64,000 nt of DNA. Origin: Vreelandella maris. Its GTDB lineage: Bacteria; Pseudomonadota; Gammaproteobacteria; Pseudomonadales; Halomonadaceae. Below the pieces are notes generated by a model, which saw nothing but the letters and a program-made list of their open reading frames with translations, was not told the origin of the DNA and searched no databases. The stretch is taken from the NCBI RefSeq assembly GCF_013371085.1, contig NZ_JABWCV010000008.1:62001-126000 (forward strand), in the 5' to 3' direction. A program made the translations under genes and the position numbers. Of this stretch, positions 19,585-28,023 are shown one piece after another (the first letter of the stretch is position 1; every line of letters begins with the position of its first letter).

Positions 19585-21596
19585 GTGCGAATAATCGCGC
19601 TGATAATGCGCCGCCCTGGGTGCAAGTGATCGACCAGCGGCGCTTCCAGCGGCATCGGTTCATCGCACATTCTTGAAGCAATCACCTCGGCGCATAGTGG
19701 TGCGCTGGCTAGCCCGCGTGAGCCATGAGCCGTCGATATCCACAGGCCTGGGTGGTGTTCGCCAGGCGTCTCTGGCACCCGAGTGGCATCTTTAGCTAGC
19801 CGCGCATAGTCGGCCTGCCACGCTTCTGCTGCTGGTACAGGCCCTGCATAAGGGGTTTTATCGGGGCTGGCCGCACGCACCGCCGCGCGACCTTGAAGGT
19901 GCTTAGGCGTTAATTCACTACCGGCTTTTTCCAGCTCGGCGACTAAGGCGGGCAACATCTGACGCAGCTCATCAATATTGCGTTGATGATCGTCGGCGGT
20001 TACATCGGTGGTTGCGTTATTGGGTATAAAGCTGGCGCCAAAGGTCAGCACCCCATCCAGAGCAGGCGCTACGTAGCCGCCGGCGCATATTACGCGGGTT
20101 GGGCCTGCTACCCCATCGGGTAATTTTATCTCGCTAATCTGACCGCGGACCGACTGCAGCGGCAGTTCACTGGTTTGCGCAAAGCGGTTAGCCAAATGCG
20201 CACTTGCAATTACCACCTGATCGACATTAAGCGTTCTGGCATCGTCTAAATTGAGCTGCCACCCGGCGGCTGTGCGGGTAAGAGAGCTAACGTCACCCTG
20301 CTGGACAGTCACTCCTGGCTGACTAAGTAAGTGCTCACATAGTGCCTTGGGCTGAACCCATCCCGCTTGTGGGTAAAACAGCCCATGGGGTGCGTCAATG
20401 GGCATGGCCGCTGCTTCGCTTAGCGCCGGGTTGTTTAGCGCAGTGACAACGTTGCTGGGCAGCGGGTGTTGTTCAATAAAACGCTGCTGGCGGCGTGCTT
20501 CTTTATCACTACTCGCCAACTGCACCACGCCGCAAGGTTGCCATAAAGGGGGGGGGGATAACGGCTGTGTGGATAGCTGTTGGGTAAGCCAACGCTGGCT
20601 GTACAGCAGCCCGGCAAGGTAAACACGGCTCTGGTGATTCGTCTCGGCAGCCAGCTTTACATACAGCGCACCCTGACGATTGCCTGAGCCGCCCGCGCCG
20701 GGGGCTTCGCGCTCAACAACCGTTACCTGAATGCCGCGCCGCGCTAACGCTGCCGCCATCGTGCTGCCCGCCAGCCCAGCACCGACTATCGCAACGTGCT
20801 TTACGGCCGCCACGGGCGGCGGGGTAAACCAGGGCATTGCCTGGCGGCGCTGGTCCACAGGCGGCGTTTCGATACTGCCCGCAAGCATTTCCCGCTTGCG
20901 ACCATAGCCTGGCACTTTCTTCCAGCTAAAGCCTGCGGCTTTCAATCCACGTTTGACGATACCAGCGCAGGTAAAGGTGGCGAATGTCGCGCCGGGGCGT
21001 GAACGGGCGGCCATGGCGTTAAATAGCGCCGGCTGCCACATATCGGGGTTTTTAGAAGGCGCAAAACCGTCTAAAAACCAGGCGTCGACTTGGCCATCTA
21101 ACTGCTCCAGGCGCTCTGTGGTATCGCCGAAATGCAGATCAAGCGTGACACGCTCGGTTAAGTGCAGGCGGTGAATGCCGCTCACGGCAGCTGGCCACTG
21201 GGCGCATAGCACCTGTGTATAAGCCGCTAGCGAAGGCCAGGCACTAAGCGCCTGTTCCAGCGCCTCAGGTTCAAGAGGAAACTTCTCTGTGGATAACAGG
21301 TGCAGCCGCGCATTGGGCGCTGCATGCTGTTCAAAACAAGCCCAGGCGCAGAGCATGTTCAGCCCGGTACCAAAGCCGGTTTCACCAATGACGAACGGCC
21401 TTGCTGCTTTCCACTCAGCAAAGCGCTGAGGAAGATGGTTGGCACCCAGAAAAACATGTTCGGTTTCAGCGCGCCCATCGCCACGGGTGAAATAGACGTC
21501 ATCAAATGCGGTTGCGTGGGGTGCTCCCTCGTTCCAGGTAAGTAGTGGCGTGGTTAACGCTGCGAGGGCAGGCAAAGCATTAGGACGTTGGGTCAC
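19578..21596 (-). CDS. mnmC: Bifunctional tRNA modification enzyme MnmC
   Basis: Final steps of mnm5s2U34 synthesis in tRNA wobble uridines. The N-terminal part (about residues 1-250) is the SAM-dependent methyltransferase with VIGETGFGTGLNMLCAW. The C-terminal part is the FAD-dependent oxidase that removes the carboxymethyl group, with dinucleotide motif IVGAGLAGSTMAAALARRG at about residues 270-290. The 672-residue length is typical of the fused enzyme. The frame crosses a run of ten C residues (coding strand), which is a potential slippage site. Confidence 0.95.
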   Translation of the reverse strand: MTQRPNALPALAALTTPLLTWNEGAPHATAFDDVYFTRGDGRAETEHVFLGANHLPQRFAEWKAARPFVIGETGFGTGLNMLCAWACFEQHAAPNARLHLLSTEKFPLEPEALEQALSAWPSLAAYTQVLCAQWPAAVSGIHRLHLTERVTLDLHFGDTTERLEQLDGQVDAWFLDGFAPSKNPDMWQPALFNAMAARSRPGATFATFTCAGIVKRGLKAAGFSWKKVPGYGRKREMLAGSIETPPVDQRRQAMPWFTPPPVAAVKHVAIVGAGLAGSTMAAALARRGIQVTVVEREAPGAGGSGNRQGALYVKLAAETNHQSRVYLAGLLYSQRWLTQQLSTQPLSPPPLWQPCGVVQLASSDKEARRQQRFIEQHPLPSNVVTALNNPALSEAAAMPIDAPHGLFYPQAGWVQPKALCEHLLSQPGVTVQQGDVSSLTRTAAGWQLNLDDARTLNVDQVVIASAHLANRFAQTSELPLQSVRGQISEIKLPDGVAGPTRVICAGGYVAPALDGVLTFGASFIPNNATTDVTADDHQRNIDELRQMLPALVAELEKAGSELTPKHLQGRAAVRAASPDKTPYAGPVPAAEAWQADYARLAKDATRVPETPGEHHPGLWISTAHGSRGLASAPLCAEVIASRMCDEPMPLEAPLVDHLHPGRRIISAIIRTQ

Positions 21597-21753
21597 GCAG
21601 ATATCCGTTTAATGAAAAAGTGGTTAAAAAATGATCAATTTGTCGCCGTCGGCGCTGGCTCTGGCTTAGCGCAAAGCGTCCGCCGGGTTTGCACAGAGTT
21701 TTCCACAGGCTCTGTGAAAAAGCGGGCGGACCCTCCACACTCGCCTGTTGGGG

Positions 21754-22053
21754 TCAAGGCAAAACTTTCTTGAACGGCTTAACAATTACCTTGGCATAGA
21801 CCCCTGCAATCATGTATGGGTCGGCATCCGCCCATGCATTAGCCTCTTCCAGACTCTCAAACTCCGCCACCACCAAGCTGCCGGAAAAGCCAGCATCGCC
21901 GGGATTTTCAGCGTCAATGGCAGGATGAGGGCCCGCTAACACTATCCGGCCTTCGTCACGCAGCGCTTCCAAACGGGCGAGGTGATCAGGGCGAGCCGCT
22001 AAACGACGCTCTAAGCTATTGGGCACGTCTTCACTCATAATGGCGTACAGCAT
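21754..22053 (-). CDS. YciI family protein
   Basis: A 99-residue dimeric ferredoxin-like-fold protein of the YciI family: [18 protein letters not shown], a [11 protein letters not shown] segment, the GPHPA loop and the C-terminal [17 protein letters not shown]. The His and Asp expected of the family's possible active site are present in ARPDHL. The ATG at 22053 was chosen over an upstream frame start because a good AAGGAG precedes it. It is divergent from the PHP gene. The biochemical role is unknown. Confidence 0.85.
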   Translation of the reverse strand: MLYAIMSEDVPNSLERRLAARPDHLARLEALRDEGRIVLAGPHPAIDAENPGDAGFSGSLVVAEFESLEEANAWADADPYMIAGVYAKVIVKPFKKVLP

Positions 22054-22198
22054 GTAGATATAACTCCTTGAAAAGAAGGGGATGAAAAGTGAGCGTTCAT
22101 TGACCGCGCAGACAGATACGCGCACCATATCTTACCCATTGCGAACGATTTATTCACAGCTGAAAAAGCGCATTCTGACAAACTGCTCACACGGCGTC

Positions 22199-23119
22199 AT
22201 GCTTATGCCCCGACTTCCTTATACCTTTGATGCCGATCAGCGTTACCCGGTTGATTTGCACATGCACTCCACTGCTTCTGATGGCGCGCTATCGCCCACT
22301 GAGCTGGTAACACTGTGCGCCGAACGCGGGCTGACGCATATGTCGCTTACCGATCACGATACCATGGACGGCATTGAAGAAGCGGGCCGCGCTGCCGAGC
22401 AAGCAGGGCTATGTCTTATCCCTGGCTGCGAGTTATCCACACGCTGGCAAGGGGTCAATATTCATGTCGTGGCGCTGATGCCCGGTGGCTTGCAGGGGCC
22501 GATGGTGGAAGGCTTGATTCAGCAGCGTGAGGCGCGTATCCAGCGTGCGGAAGTCATTGCCGAACGACTGGAAAAAGTAGGTTTACCCGACGCCCTGGAG
22601 AAAGCGCGCCTTCACGCAGGCAGCGACCGCCCCCTAGGCCGCCCGGATTTTGCCCGTGCCTTGGTGGCTGAAGGAGTGGTGCCCGACTGGGCAAGCGCCT
22701 TTAAGCGTTACCTAGGCAGCGGCAAGAAGGGCGATGTTAAAGCCCACTGGCCGGAAATCAGCGAAGCCGTGAGCTGGATTGTGGAATCAGGCGGCGTTGC
22801 CGTGATCGCCCATCCATTGCGCCATGGCCTCACTCGACGCAAGCGTGGCCTGTTGATGGACACCTTCCAGGCGGCGGGCGGCCAAGCGGTTGAGCTGGTT
22901 AGCGGCCAGCAGAACCCGGATAGCACCCGTGACTTGGCGCGCCAGCTGGTCGAGCGTGAGTTATATGCCTCCTTGGGCAGCGATTTTCACTTTCCCGGCA
23001 GTCATGCAGCACCCGGCAGTATGAGCTTGGTACCGCGCACGGCAGCGCCCCCGATATGGCAGCATCCGCGCTTGGTGCATCTACGCGATGCCGCCCCCGG
23101 CCTGTTAGCGATCGGCTAA
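22199..23119 (+). CDS. PHP-domain phosphoesterase, RNase AM/YciV (TrpH) type
   Basis: PHP-family metal-dependent hydrolase; the E. coli relative (YciV, Rnm) is a 5'-3' exonuclease that also dephosphorylates 3',5'-bisphosphonucleotides. PHP motifs are visible: DLHMHSTASDG, LTDHDTMDG, the HPLRHGLTRR region and the final GSDFHFPGSH. The ATG at 22199 gives 306 residues, near the family's usual 290; the frame stays open back to 22082 but that leader is not family-like. The yciO-type gene follows 103 bp later, an order also seen in E. coli. Confidence 0.88.
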   Translation: MLMPRLPYTFDADQRYPVDLHMHSTASDGALSPTELVTLCAERGLTHMSLTDHDTMDGIEEAGRAAEQAGLCLIPGCELSTRWQGVNIHVVALMPGGLQGPMVEGLIQQREARIQRAEVIAERLEKVGLPDALEKARLHAGSDRPLGRPDFARALVAEGVVPDWASAFKRYLGSGKKGDVKAHWPEISEAVSWIVESGGVAVIAHPLRHGLTRRKRGLLMDTFQAAGGQAVELVSGQQNPDSTRDLARQLVERELYASLGSDFHFPGSHAAPGSMSLVPRTAAPPIWQHPRLVHLRDAAPGLLAIG

Positions 23120-23222
23120 GTTTTTATTAGCTTAAGTTCTCGTCAGCTTAATTTATCAACAGCCAAGGTCAGCTATGCTGTAGGTACGCGCTGAGCGAGT
23201 GAGTTTTCAAAGGAGCAGTTTT

Positions 23223-23846
23223 ATGAGCCAATATTTCCAGATTCACCCGGAAAACCCGCAAAAGCGGCTGATTGATCAGGCGATTGCGATCATTCGTAAA
23301 GGCGGTGTCGTCGCTTACCCTACCGATTCAGGTTATGCCTTGGGCTGCCACCTGGGTGAGAAGAAGGCCATTGAGAAAATCAAATGGCTGCGCTCTCTGG
23401 ATGATAAGCACAACTTTACTCTGGTATGTTCCGACCTATCGCAAATAGGCACCTACGCCAAGGTGGATAATGACGTTTTCCGTTTGTTGAAAGCGCATAC
23501 ACCAGGGCCTTACACCTATATTTTGGATGCGACCTCCGAAGTGCCGCGCTTACTGCTACACCCCAAGCGTCGCTCCATCGGCGTGCGCGTGCCGGACCAC
23601 CGCATTACTCACGCGCTGCTGGCCGCGTTGGGCGAGCCATTGATGAGCGTCACGCTGATTCCGGTAGGCGATGATCTGCCCATGAACGACCCAGAAGAGA
23701 TCCGCGAGCGTTTTGGCGCCCATCTGGACGCCATTATCGACGGCGGCGCCTGCCATCTAGACCCCACCAGCGTTATCGACCTGCGTGAACTACCGCCCAC
23801 CATCATCCGCGAAGGGCGCGGTGATATCGCGCCCTTCCAGGCTTAG
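23223..23846 (+). CDS. yciO: YciO/Sua5-like threonylcarbamoyl-AMP synthase family protein
   Basis: A YrdC-domain protein of the YciO branch, related to the enzymes that make L-threonylcarbamoyladenylate for t6A37 tRNA modification. It has YPTDSGYALGC, the KHNFTLVCSDLSQI segment, RSIGVRVPDH and the C-terminal PTSVIDL motif. The ATG at 23223 has AAGGAG at a good distance and gives 207 residues. YciO itself probably cannot replace TsaC efficiently, so its exact role is uncertain. Confidence 0.9.
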   Translation: MSQYFQIHPENPQKRLIDQAIAIIRKGGVVAYPTDSGYALGCHLGEKKAIEKIKWLRSLDDKHNFTLVCSDLSQIGTYAKVDNDVFRLLKAHTPGPYTYILDATSEVPRLLLHPKRRSIGVRVPDHRITHALLAALGEPLMSVTLIPVGDDLPMNDPEEIRERFGAHLDAIIDGGACHLDPTSVIDLRELPPTIIREGRGDIAPFQA

Positions 23847-23859
23847 GGTTAGGCGCAAG

Positions 23860-24744
23860 CTAGTCAGAAGCTGGCTCTTCTTTCTCGTCTTTCTTGCGTG
23901 GGTCTTCGCTGTCTTCGTCTAGCCAAGTACCGCAGCGTAGGCAGTAGCGGGCACGTTTTTCATGGCGTTCGTGCCCGCAGCCGGGGCAGGCTTCTTCGGA
24001 GTAGCGCTCTTCACGAATCGAGCGAATCACCTGCGCGGAGAATACCCCGGTGGGCACGGCGATAATCGAGTAGCCGAGTAGCATCAGCACCACCGTAATC
24101 GTTTTGCCCAGCGAGGTAGCTGGCACGATGTCGCCGTAGCCGACGGTGGTCATACTGACGATGGCCCAGTACATCGACATCGGAATGCTGGTAAAGCCCG
24201 CCTCAGGAGATTCGATGGTGTACATCAAGGCCGCAAACAGCGTGATGACCATTAAAATGGCGCTAAAAAATAGCAGAATCTGCCGCATGCTGCGTTTGAG
24301 CGCGTCTAACAACAGCCGCGCCTCACCGACAAAGTCCATCAAGCGAAGAATGCGGAAAATACGCAACACGCGCAGCAGGCGAACAATCACCAACCCATGC
24401 GCGCCCGGCACCAATAGCACTAGCCAGGTGGGCAACACGGCAATTAAATCAACGATCCCATAAAAGCTCTTTAAATAGAGCAGGGGCCTTTCCAGGCAGT
24501 AGATGCGTAGCGCCAGCTCGATGGTAAATAGCAGCGTAAAGGTCCATTCAAGGTAGAAAAAAATATGCCCGTAACGCTCGGCATAAATTTCGACACTGCC
24601 CAGCATGATGACCGCAACACTGAGCAAAATCGCCCCAATCAGTGCGATATCGAAGGCTTTGGCACCCGGCGTGTCAGATTCGAAAATGATATGGAATAGG
24701 CGGGTACGTAGCCCTTCGGCGCCAGGGGTTAAGTGTAAATTCAT
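23860..24744 (-). CDS. Voltage-gated K+ channel with C-terminal zinc ribbon
   Basis: Six-transmembrane ion transport protein. S4 carries regularly spaced arginines (VIVRLLRVLRIFRILRLMDF, about residues 119-138). The pore has selectivity filter TTVGYGDIVP (199-208), typical for K+. Unusually, the C-terminus ends in a four-cysteine module, CPGCGHE...YCLRCG (Cys253, 256, 268, 271), which looks like a zinc ribbon, then an acidic tail. The gene is convergent with yciO (13 bp gap). Three tandem 13-bp repeats lie upstream of its start. A role in K+ or osmotic response is plausible but not shown. Confidence 0.88.
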   Translation of the reverse strand: MNLHLTPGAEGLRTRLFHIIFESDTPGAKAFDIALIGAILLSVAVIMLGSVEIYAERYGHIFFYLEWTFTLLFTIELALRIYCLERPLLYLKSFYGIVDLIAVLPTWLVLLVPGAHGLVIVRLLRVLRIFRILRLMDFVGEARLLLDALKRSMRQILLFFSAILMVITLFAALMYTIESPEAGFTSIPMSMYWAIVSMTTVGYGDIVPATSLGKTITVVLMLLGYSIIAVPTGVFSAQVIRSIREERYSEEACPGCGHERHEKRARYCLRCGTWLDEDSEDPRKKDEKEEPASD

Positions 24745-24776
24745 TGCATCATCCTGAAAGGGGGGCTCAATACGAT

Positions 24777-24815
24777 CCTTAAAAACAGTCCTTAAAAACA
24801 GGCCTTAAAAACAGT
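24777..24815. repeat. 13-bp tandem repeat, three units
   Basis: Three consecutive copies of ccttaaaaacag(t/g), with a degenerate fourth (cctgaaatagc), lie between the CYTH gene stop and the K+ channel start, within the presumptive 5' region of the channel gene. Confidence 0.9.
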
Positions 24816-24835
24816 CCTGAAATAGCATTAAGCCG

Positions 24836-25750
24836 TTAGCGTAGCTCGGTTTGGTACGCCAAGCGATGGGCGAGTGCCAACGCAGCGTTACCGTAAGCCG
24901 TGCTGGGCTGACCATGGGTATCTAAGCCGCCGGTTAACGCCTGAGCATACGTGCGGGCATCGGCATCCAGCGCAGGGTGGTCGGCGAGGGTTGCTAACGC
25001 CTGTTGGGCATCGGTTAAAAAGCTTGCCTGCTGGCTGTCGTGGTAGGCGTCCAGCGCCAGCGTTGCGCGGTGTAGCCACTCTGCCGGGGAGTGTGCTTCG
25101 GGTAGTGGCCAGTGCTGGTTGCTAAGTGCATTACCCCGAGATGCTTTGCTGCTATCTGAAGGGCGCAGCGGCACCTGCTCTGAAAGTGTCAGCGCCAATG
25201 CCCACAGCGCCTCCGGGTCGCCGTCCTTTAATTCAAGTTCTACCTCGCGGATGGGTGTGCTGTAGCCACCGCTGACAATTTCGCCCTCATCCAGCACCAG
25301 CTCGATATGACTGCGCTGGTTGGTTGAACCTGGGTTTACTAAGCCATCGGTTAGCTGCCAGCTGCGCCGCGTGAAATCGGTGCTGAGTTGGGGGGCGAGG
25401 GTATTGAGCACGCTGCTAAGCTGGCCTTGAAAGGGGGGCAGTTCGGCAAGGGCTACCAGATCCAGTTCGTGGCCAGGAACTTGCCACTCCCACTCCTGTC
25501 GTTGAGATAATCCGCCGCCGCCCTGGCCTGCGGTTTTCACCGTTTGCAGCACTTTGCCATCTATTTTGCGCAGGCGTAGCGCAATATGCGCTTTCGCTAA
25601 ATCGCCTTCCGGGGTGTCAAAATAGGTATTGGTCAACGTGTGCTGGTGTGAGGGTTTTGACACTAGAAACGGATGGTTACACAGCGTGGCCGGTCCTTCT
25701 GGTGCAAGGGCAAGTTTCAGTTCTACTTCCATTGGGATGGGTTTTTTCAT
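24836..25750 (-). CDS. CYTH domain protein (YgiF-like inorganic triphosphatase)
   Basis: CYTH-fold phosphohydrolase. The hallmark ExExK reads MEVELKLAL near the N-terminus. The tunnel residues include KADIALRLRK-like (AHIALRLRKIDGK), EVELELKDGD and further acidic strands. The C-terminal 100 residues are helical and resemble a shortened CHAD-like extension. The ATG at 25750 begins MKKPIP; the frame can be extended four codons to a GTG. It is divergent from the DUF47/Pit phosphate genes, and a PHO-box-like site lies in between, so a link to polyphosphate or triphosphate metabolism is plausible inference. Confidence 0.85.
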   Translation of the reverse strand: MKKPIPMEVELKLALAPEGPATLCNHPFLVSKPSHQHTLTNTYFDTPEGDLAKAHIALRLRKIDGKVLQTVKTAGQGGGGLSQRQEWEWQVPGHELDLVALAELPPFQGQLSSVLNTLAPQLSTDFTRRSWQLTDGLVNPGSTNQRSHIELVLDEGEIVSGGYSTPIREVELELKDGDPEALWALALTLSEQVPLRPSDSSKASRGNALSNQHWPLPEAHSPAEWLHRATLALDAYHDSQQASFLTDAQQALATLADHPALDADARTYAQALTGGLDTHGQPSTAYGNAALALAHRLAYQTELR

Positions 25751-25803
25751 AACACTCGCCACCTCGTTATCGTGACATTTAAATGAATATTTGATTACAT
25801 TTA

Positions 25804-25821
25804 TGAACTTTTCATGACGGC
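25804..25821 (-). promoter_or_regulatory. PHO-box-like direct repeat (candidate PhoB site)
   Basis: On the minus strand the 18-mer CCGTCATGAAAAGTTCAT matches 13 of 18 positions of the PhoB consensus (two TCAT-containing 7-mers, 11 bp apart). Another TCAT/TCA pair with 11-bp spacing follows in the same AT-rich gap. It points toward the CYTH gene but is also 67-84 bp upstream of the DUF47 start. Confidence 0.4.
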
Positions 25822-25887
25822 GGCGGGCGCACTCTTTATACTGGCGCCGCCATTTCCAGGCTTCCCGAAAACAGGCTAAAAGGCATT

Positions 25888-26568
25888 ATGGTTACCTCCA
25901 ATCCTTTTTCTTCGATGTTTGGCCGCTCGCCATTCCAGCCGTTATTGGCCCATATCGTCAAGGCGAATGAATGTGCCGACCAGCTGTTGCCGTTTTTTGA
26001 AGCAACGCTTGCCAACGACTGGGACAAAGCAGCCGAGCTGCGCGAAAACGTCACCCGTTTAGAGCATGACGCCGATACGCTGAAAACAGAGCTGCGGTTG
26101 AACCTGCCCAACACCATGTTCCTACCGGTGTCACGTTCTGATCTGCTCGACCTGATCAGCGTGCAGGACAAAATCGCCAATAAGACGCGCGACATTACCG
26201 GCATTATGCTGGGCCGTAAAATGCGCGTACCGGACGAGCTGGCGGATCCTATGCGCGATTACATCCGTACCAGTGTTGCTTGCGTTGCCCAGGCCCGTCA
26301 GGCATTGGAAGAACTCAAGGATCTGCTTGAGTCCGGCTTTGGCAAAAACGTCTCAGACGTCATGCAGAATATGATCCGTGAGCTGCACACCCTTGAGCAT
26401 CAAGCCGATGATCAGCAGGTGACGATCCGTCGCCAGCTCTTCGCGCTCGAGAGCCAGCTACCGCCAGTAGACGTAATCTTCCTCTACAAGATCATTGAAT
26501 GGGTTGGTGAACTATCCGATCGCGCCGAGCGCGTGGGTAGCCGCCTGCAGATCCTGACTGCCCGCTAA
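25888..26568 (+). CDS. TIGR00153/DUF47 PhoU-like phosphate transport accessory protein
   Basis: A 226-residue all-helical protein of the DUF47 (PhoU-like) family. These usually sit directly before a Pit transporter and are thought to modulate it. Typical segments are ECADQLLPFFEA, VTRLEHDADTLKTELRLNLP, FLPVSRSDLLDLISVQDKIANK and IHTLEHQADD-like (LHTLEHQADD). The start at 25888 could be shifted to the downstream ATG at 25915. The stop is 11 bp before pit, so the two are one operon. Confidence 0.92.
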   Translation: MVTSNPFSSMFGRSPFQPLLAHIVKANECADQLLPFFEATLANDWDKAAELRENVTRLEHDADTLKTELRLNLPNTMFLPVSRSDLLDLISVQDKIANKTRDITGIMLGRKMRVPDELADPMRDYIRTSVACVAQARQALEELKDLLESGFGKNVSDVMQNMIRELHTLEHQADDQQVTIRRQLFALESQLPPVDVIFLYKIIEWVGELSDRAERVGSRLQILTAR

Positions 26569-26579
26569 GGGGACCTTTC

Positions 26580-27845
26580 ATGCAGATTATTGCCCAGCAC
26601 GGTGACATCTTCATTATCCTGGCCTGTTTGTTTGGCTTCTTCATGGCCTGGGGCGTGGGGGCCAATGACGTCGCCAACGCCATGGGAACCTCGGTGGGGT
26701 CGAAAGCGATCACCATCAAACAAGCCATCCTGATTGCTGTCGTCTTCGAGTTCTTAGGCGCGTGGTTGGCGGGCGGCGAAGTGACCAACACGATCCGCAA
26801 AGGGATTATCGATCCTGAGTTGTTGCAGGATGACCCGCAGCTGCTGGTATACGGCATGCTGGCAGCGCTGCTAGCCGCTGGCACCTGGCTGCTGGTGGCG
26901 TCCATGAAAGGCTGGCCGGTTTCCACGACCCACTCGATTGTCGGCGCGATCGTAGGCTTTGCGGTCGCAGGTCTAGGCCCTGCTACGGTGGACTGGGGCG
27001 CGGTAGGCACGATTGCCGCTAGCTGGGTGGTCTCCCCCTTGTTGGCAGGCACCATTGGTTTCGTCCTGTTCAAATCGGTACACCACCTGATCTTCGAGGA
27101 TGCCAACCCGTTCACGGCCGCCAAACGCTACGTGCCCGGCTATGTATTTCTGGTCGGTTTCATCGTTGCGATGGTCACGCTGACCAAAGGGTTATCCCAC
27201 GTGGGGCTGGATCTAACCTTCAATCAGAGCCTGCTACTGTCGATACTGCTGGGCCTGGTGATTATGGGCATCGGCTTGATTTTGCAGCGTCGTATCAAGT
27301 TTGAGCACAATGCGAACGATCACTTTGGCTATGCCAACGTTGAGCGTGTGTTCGGCGTGCTGATGATTTTTACCGCCTGTGCCATGGCCTTTGCCCACGG
27401 CTCAAACGACGTAGCGAATGCGGTTGGCCCCCTGGCTGCTGTCATCAGCGTGGTGCAAACCGGCGGTGAAATTGGCGGCTCTGCGCTGGTACCCTGGTGG
27501 GTGCTGGTACTCGGCGGCGGCGGCATCGTGGTAGGCCTTGTTACCTACGGCCATAAAGTCATCGCCACGGTGGGTACGGGCATTACCGAACTCACGCCCA
27601 GCCGCGGTTTTGCCGCTACGCTGGCGGCAGCCACGACAGTCGTGTTGGCCTCGGGCACCGGTCTGCCGATTTCCACCACCCACACCCTGGTGGGTGCGAT
27701 TTTAGGTGTTGGTCTTGCACGTGGCATGGCAGCCCTCAACCTGCGTGTTATCGGTACAATTGCAGCGTCGTGGCTGATTACACTGCCCGCAGGGGCAGGT
27801 CTCGCGATTCTGTTCTTCTTTATGTTTAAAGGCATGTTCGGCTAA
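26580..27845 (+). CDS. Low-affinity inorganic phosphate transporter, Pit family
   Basis: Polytopic Pi (metal-phosphate) symporter. The two inverted PiT signature repeats are visible: GANDVANAMGTSVGS near residues 28-42 and HGSNDVANAVGPLAAV near 274-289. Each half also has the paired STTHSIVGA and STTHTLVGA motifs. The 421-residue length and about ten helices are normal. It is coupled to the upstream DUF47 gene. A long hairpin downstream separates it from argA. Confidence 0.95.
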   Translation: MQIIAQHGDIFIILACLFGFFMAWGVGANDVANAMGTSVGSKAITIKQAILIAVVFEFLGAWLAGGEVTNTIRKGIIDPELLQDDPQLLVYGMLAALLAAGTWLLVASMKGWPVSTTHSIVGAIVGFAVAGLGPATVDWGAVGTIAASWVVSPLLAGTIGFVLFKSVHHLIFEDANPFTAAKRYVPGYVFLVGFIVAMVTLTKGLSHVGLDLTFNQSLLLSILLGLVIMGIGLILQRRIKFEHNANDHFGYANVERVFGVLMIFTACAMAFAHGSNDVANAVGPLAAVISVVQTGGEIGGSALVPWWVLVLGGGGIVVGLVTYGHKVIATVGTGITELTPSRGFAATLAAATTVVLASGTGLPISTTHTLVGAILGVGLARGMAALNLRVIGTIAASWLITLPAGAGLAILFFFMFKGMFG

Positions 27846-27912
27846 TAAATAGCTAGCAACCACTCAGTACGCCAACGCTCGAACGCATTAAGAACCACCC
27901 AAGCAATAAAAT

Positions 27913-27982
27913 AACAGCGGCATCTTCATGTTGATCTGCATTAGATCGCGCAGATTTGCATTAGAAGGTGCCGCTGTTTTTT
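27913..27982 (+). terminator. Long compound hairpin terminator between pit and argA
   Basis: An outer 14-bp stem (aacagcggcatctt paired with its complement, one G-U) encloses an inner stem (gatctgc with gcagatt) and is followed by six T residues. It ends 42 bp before the argA start and probably stops pit transcription. Confidence 0.75.
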
Positions 27983-28023
27983 GTGCTCTGGTAAAGTACC
28001 CCATCGGACGTGGACAACGTCGC

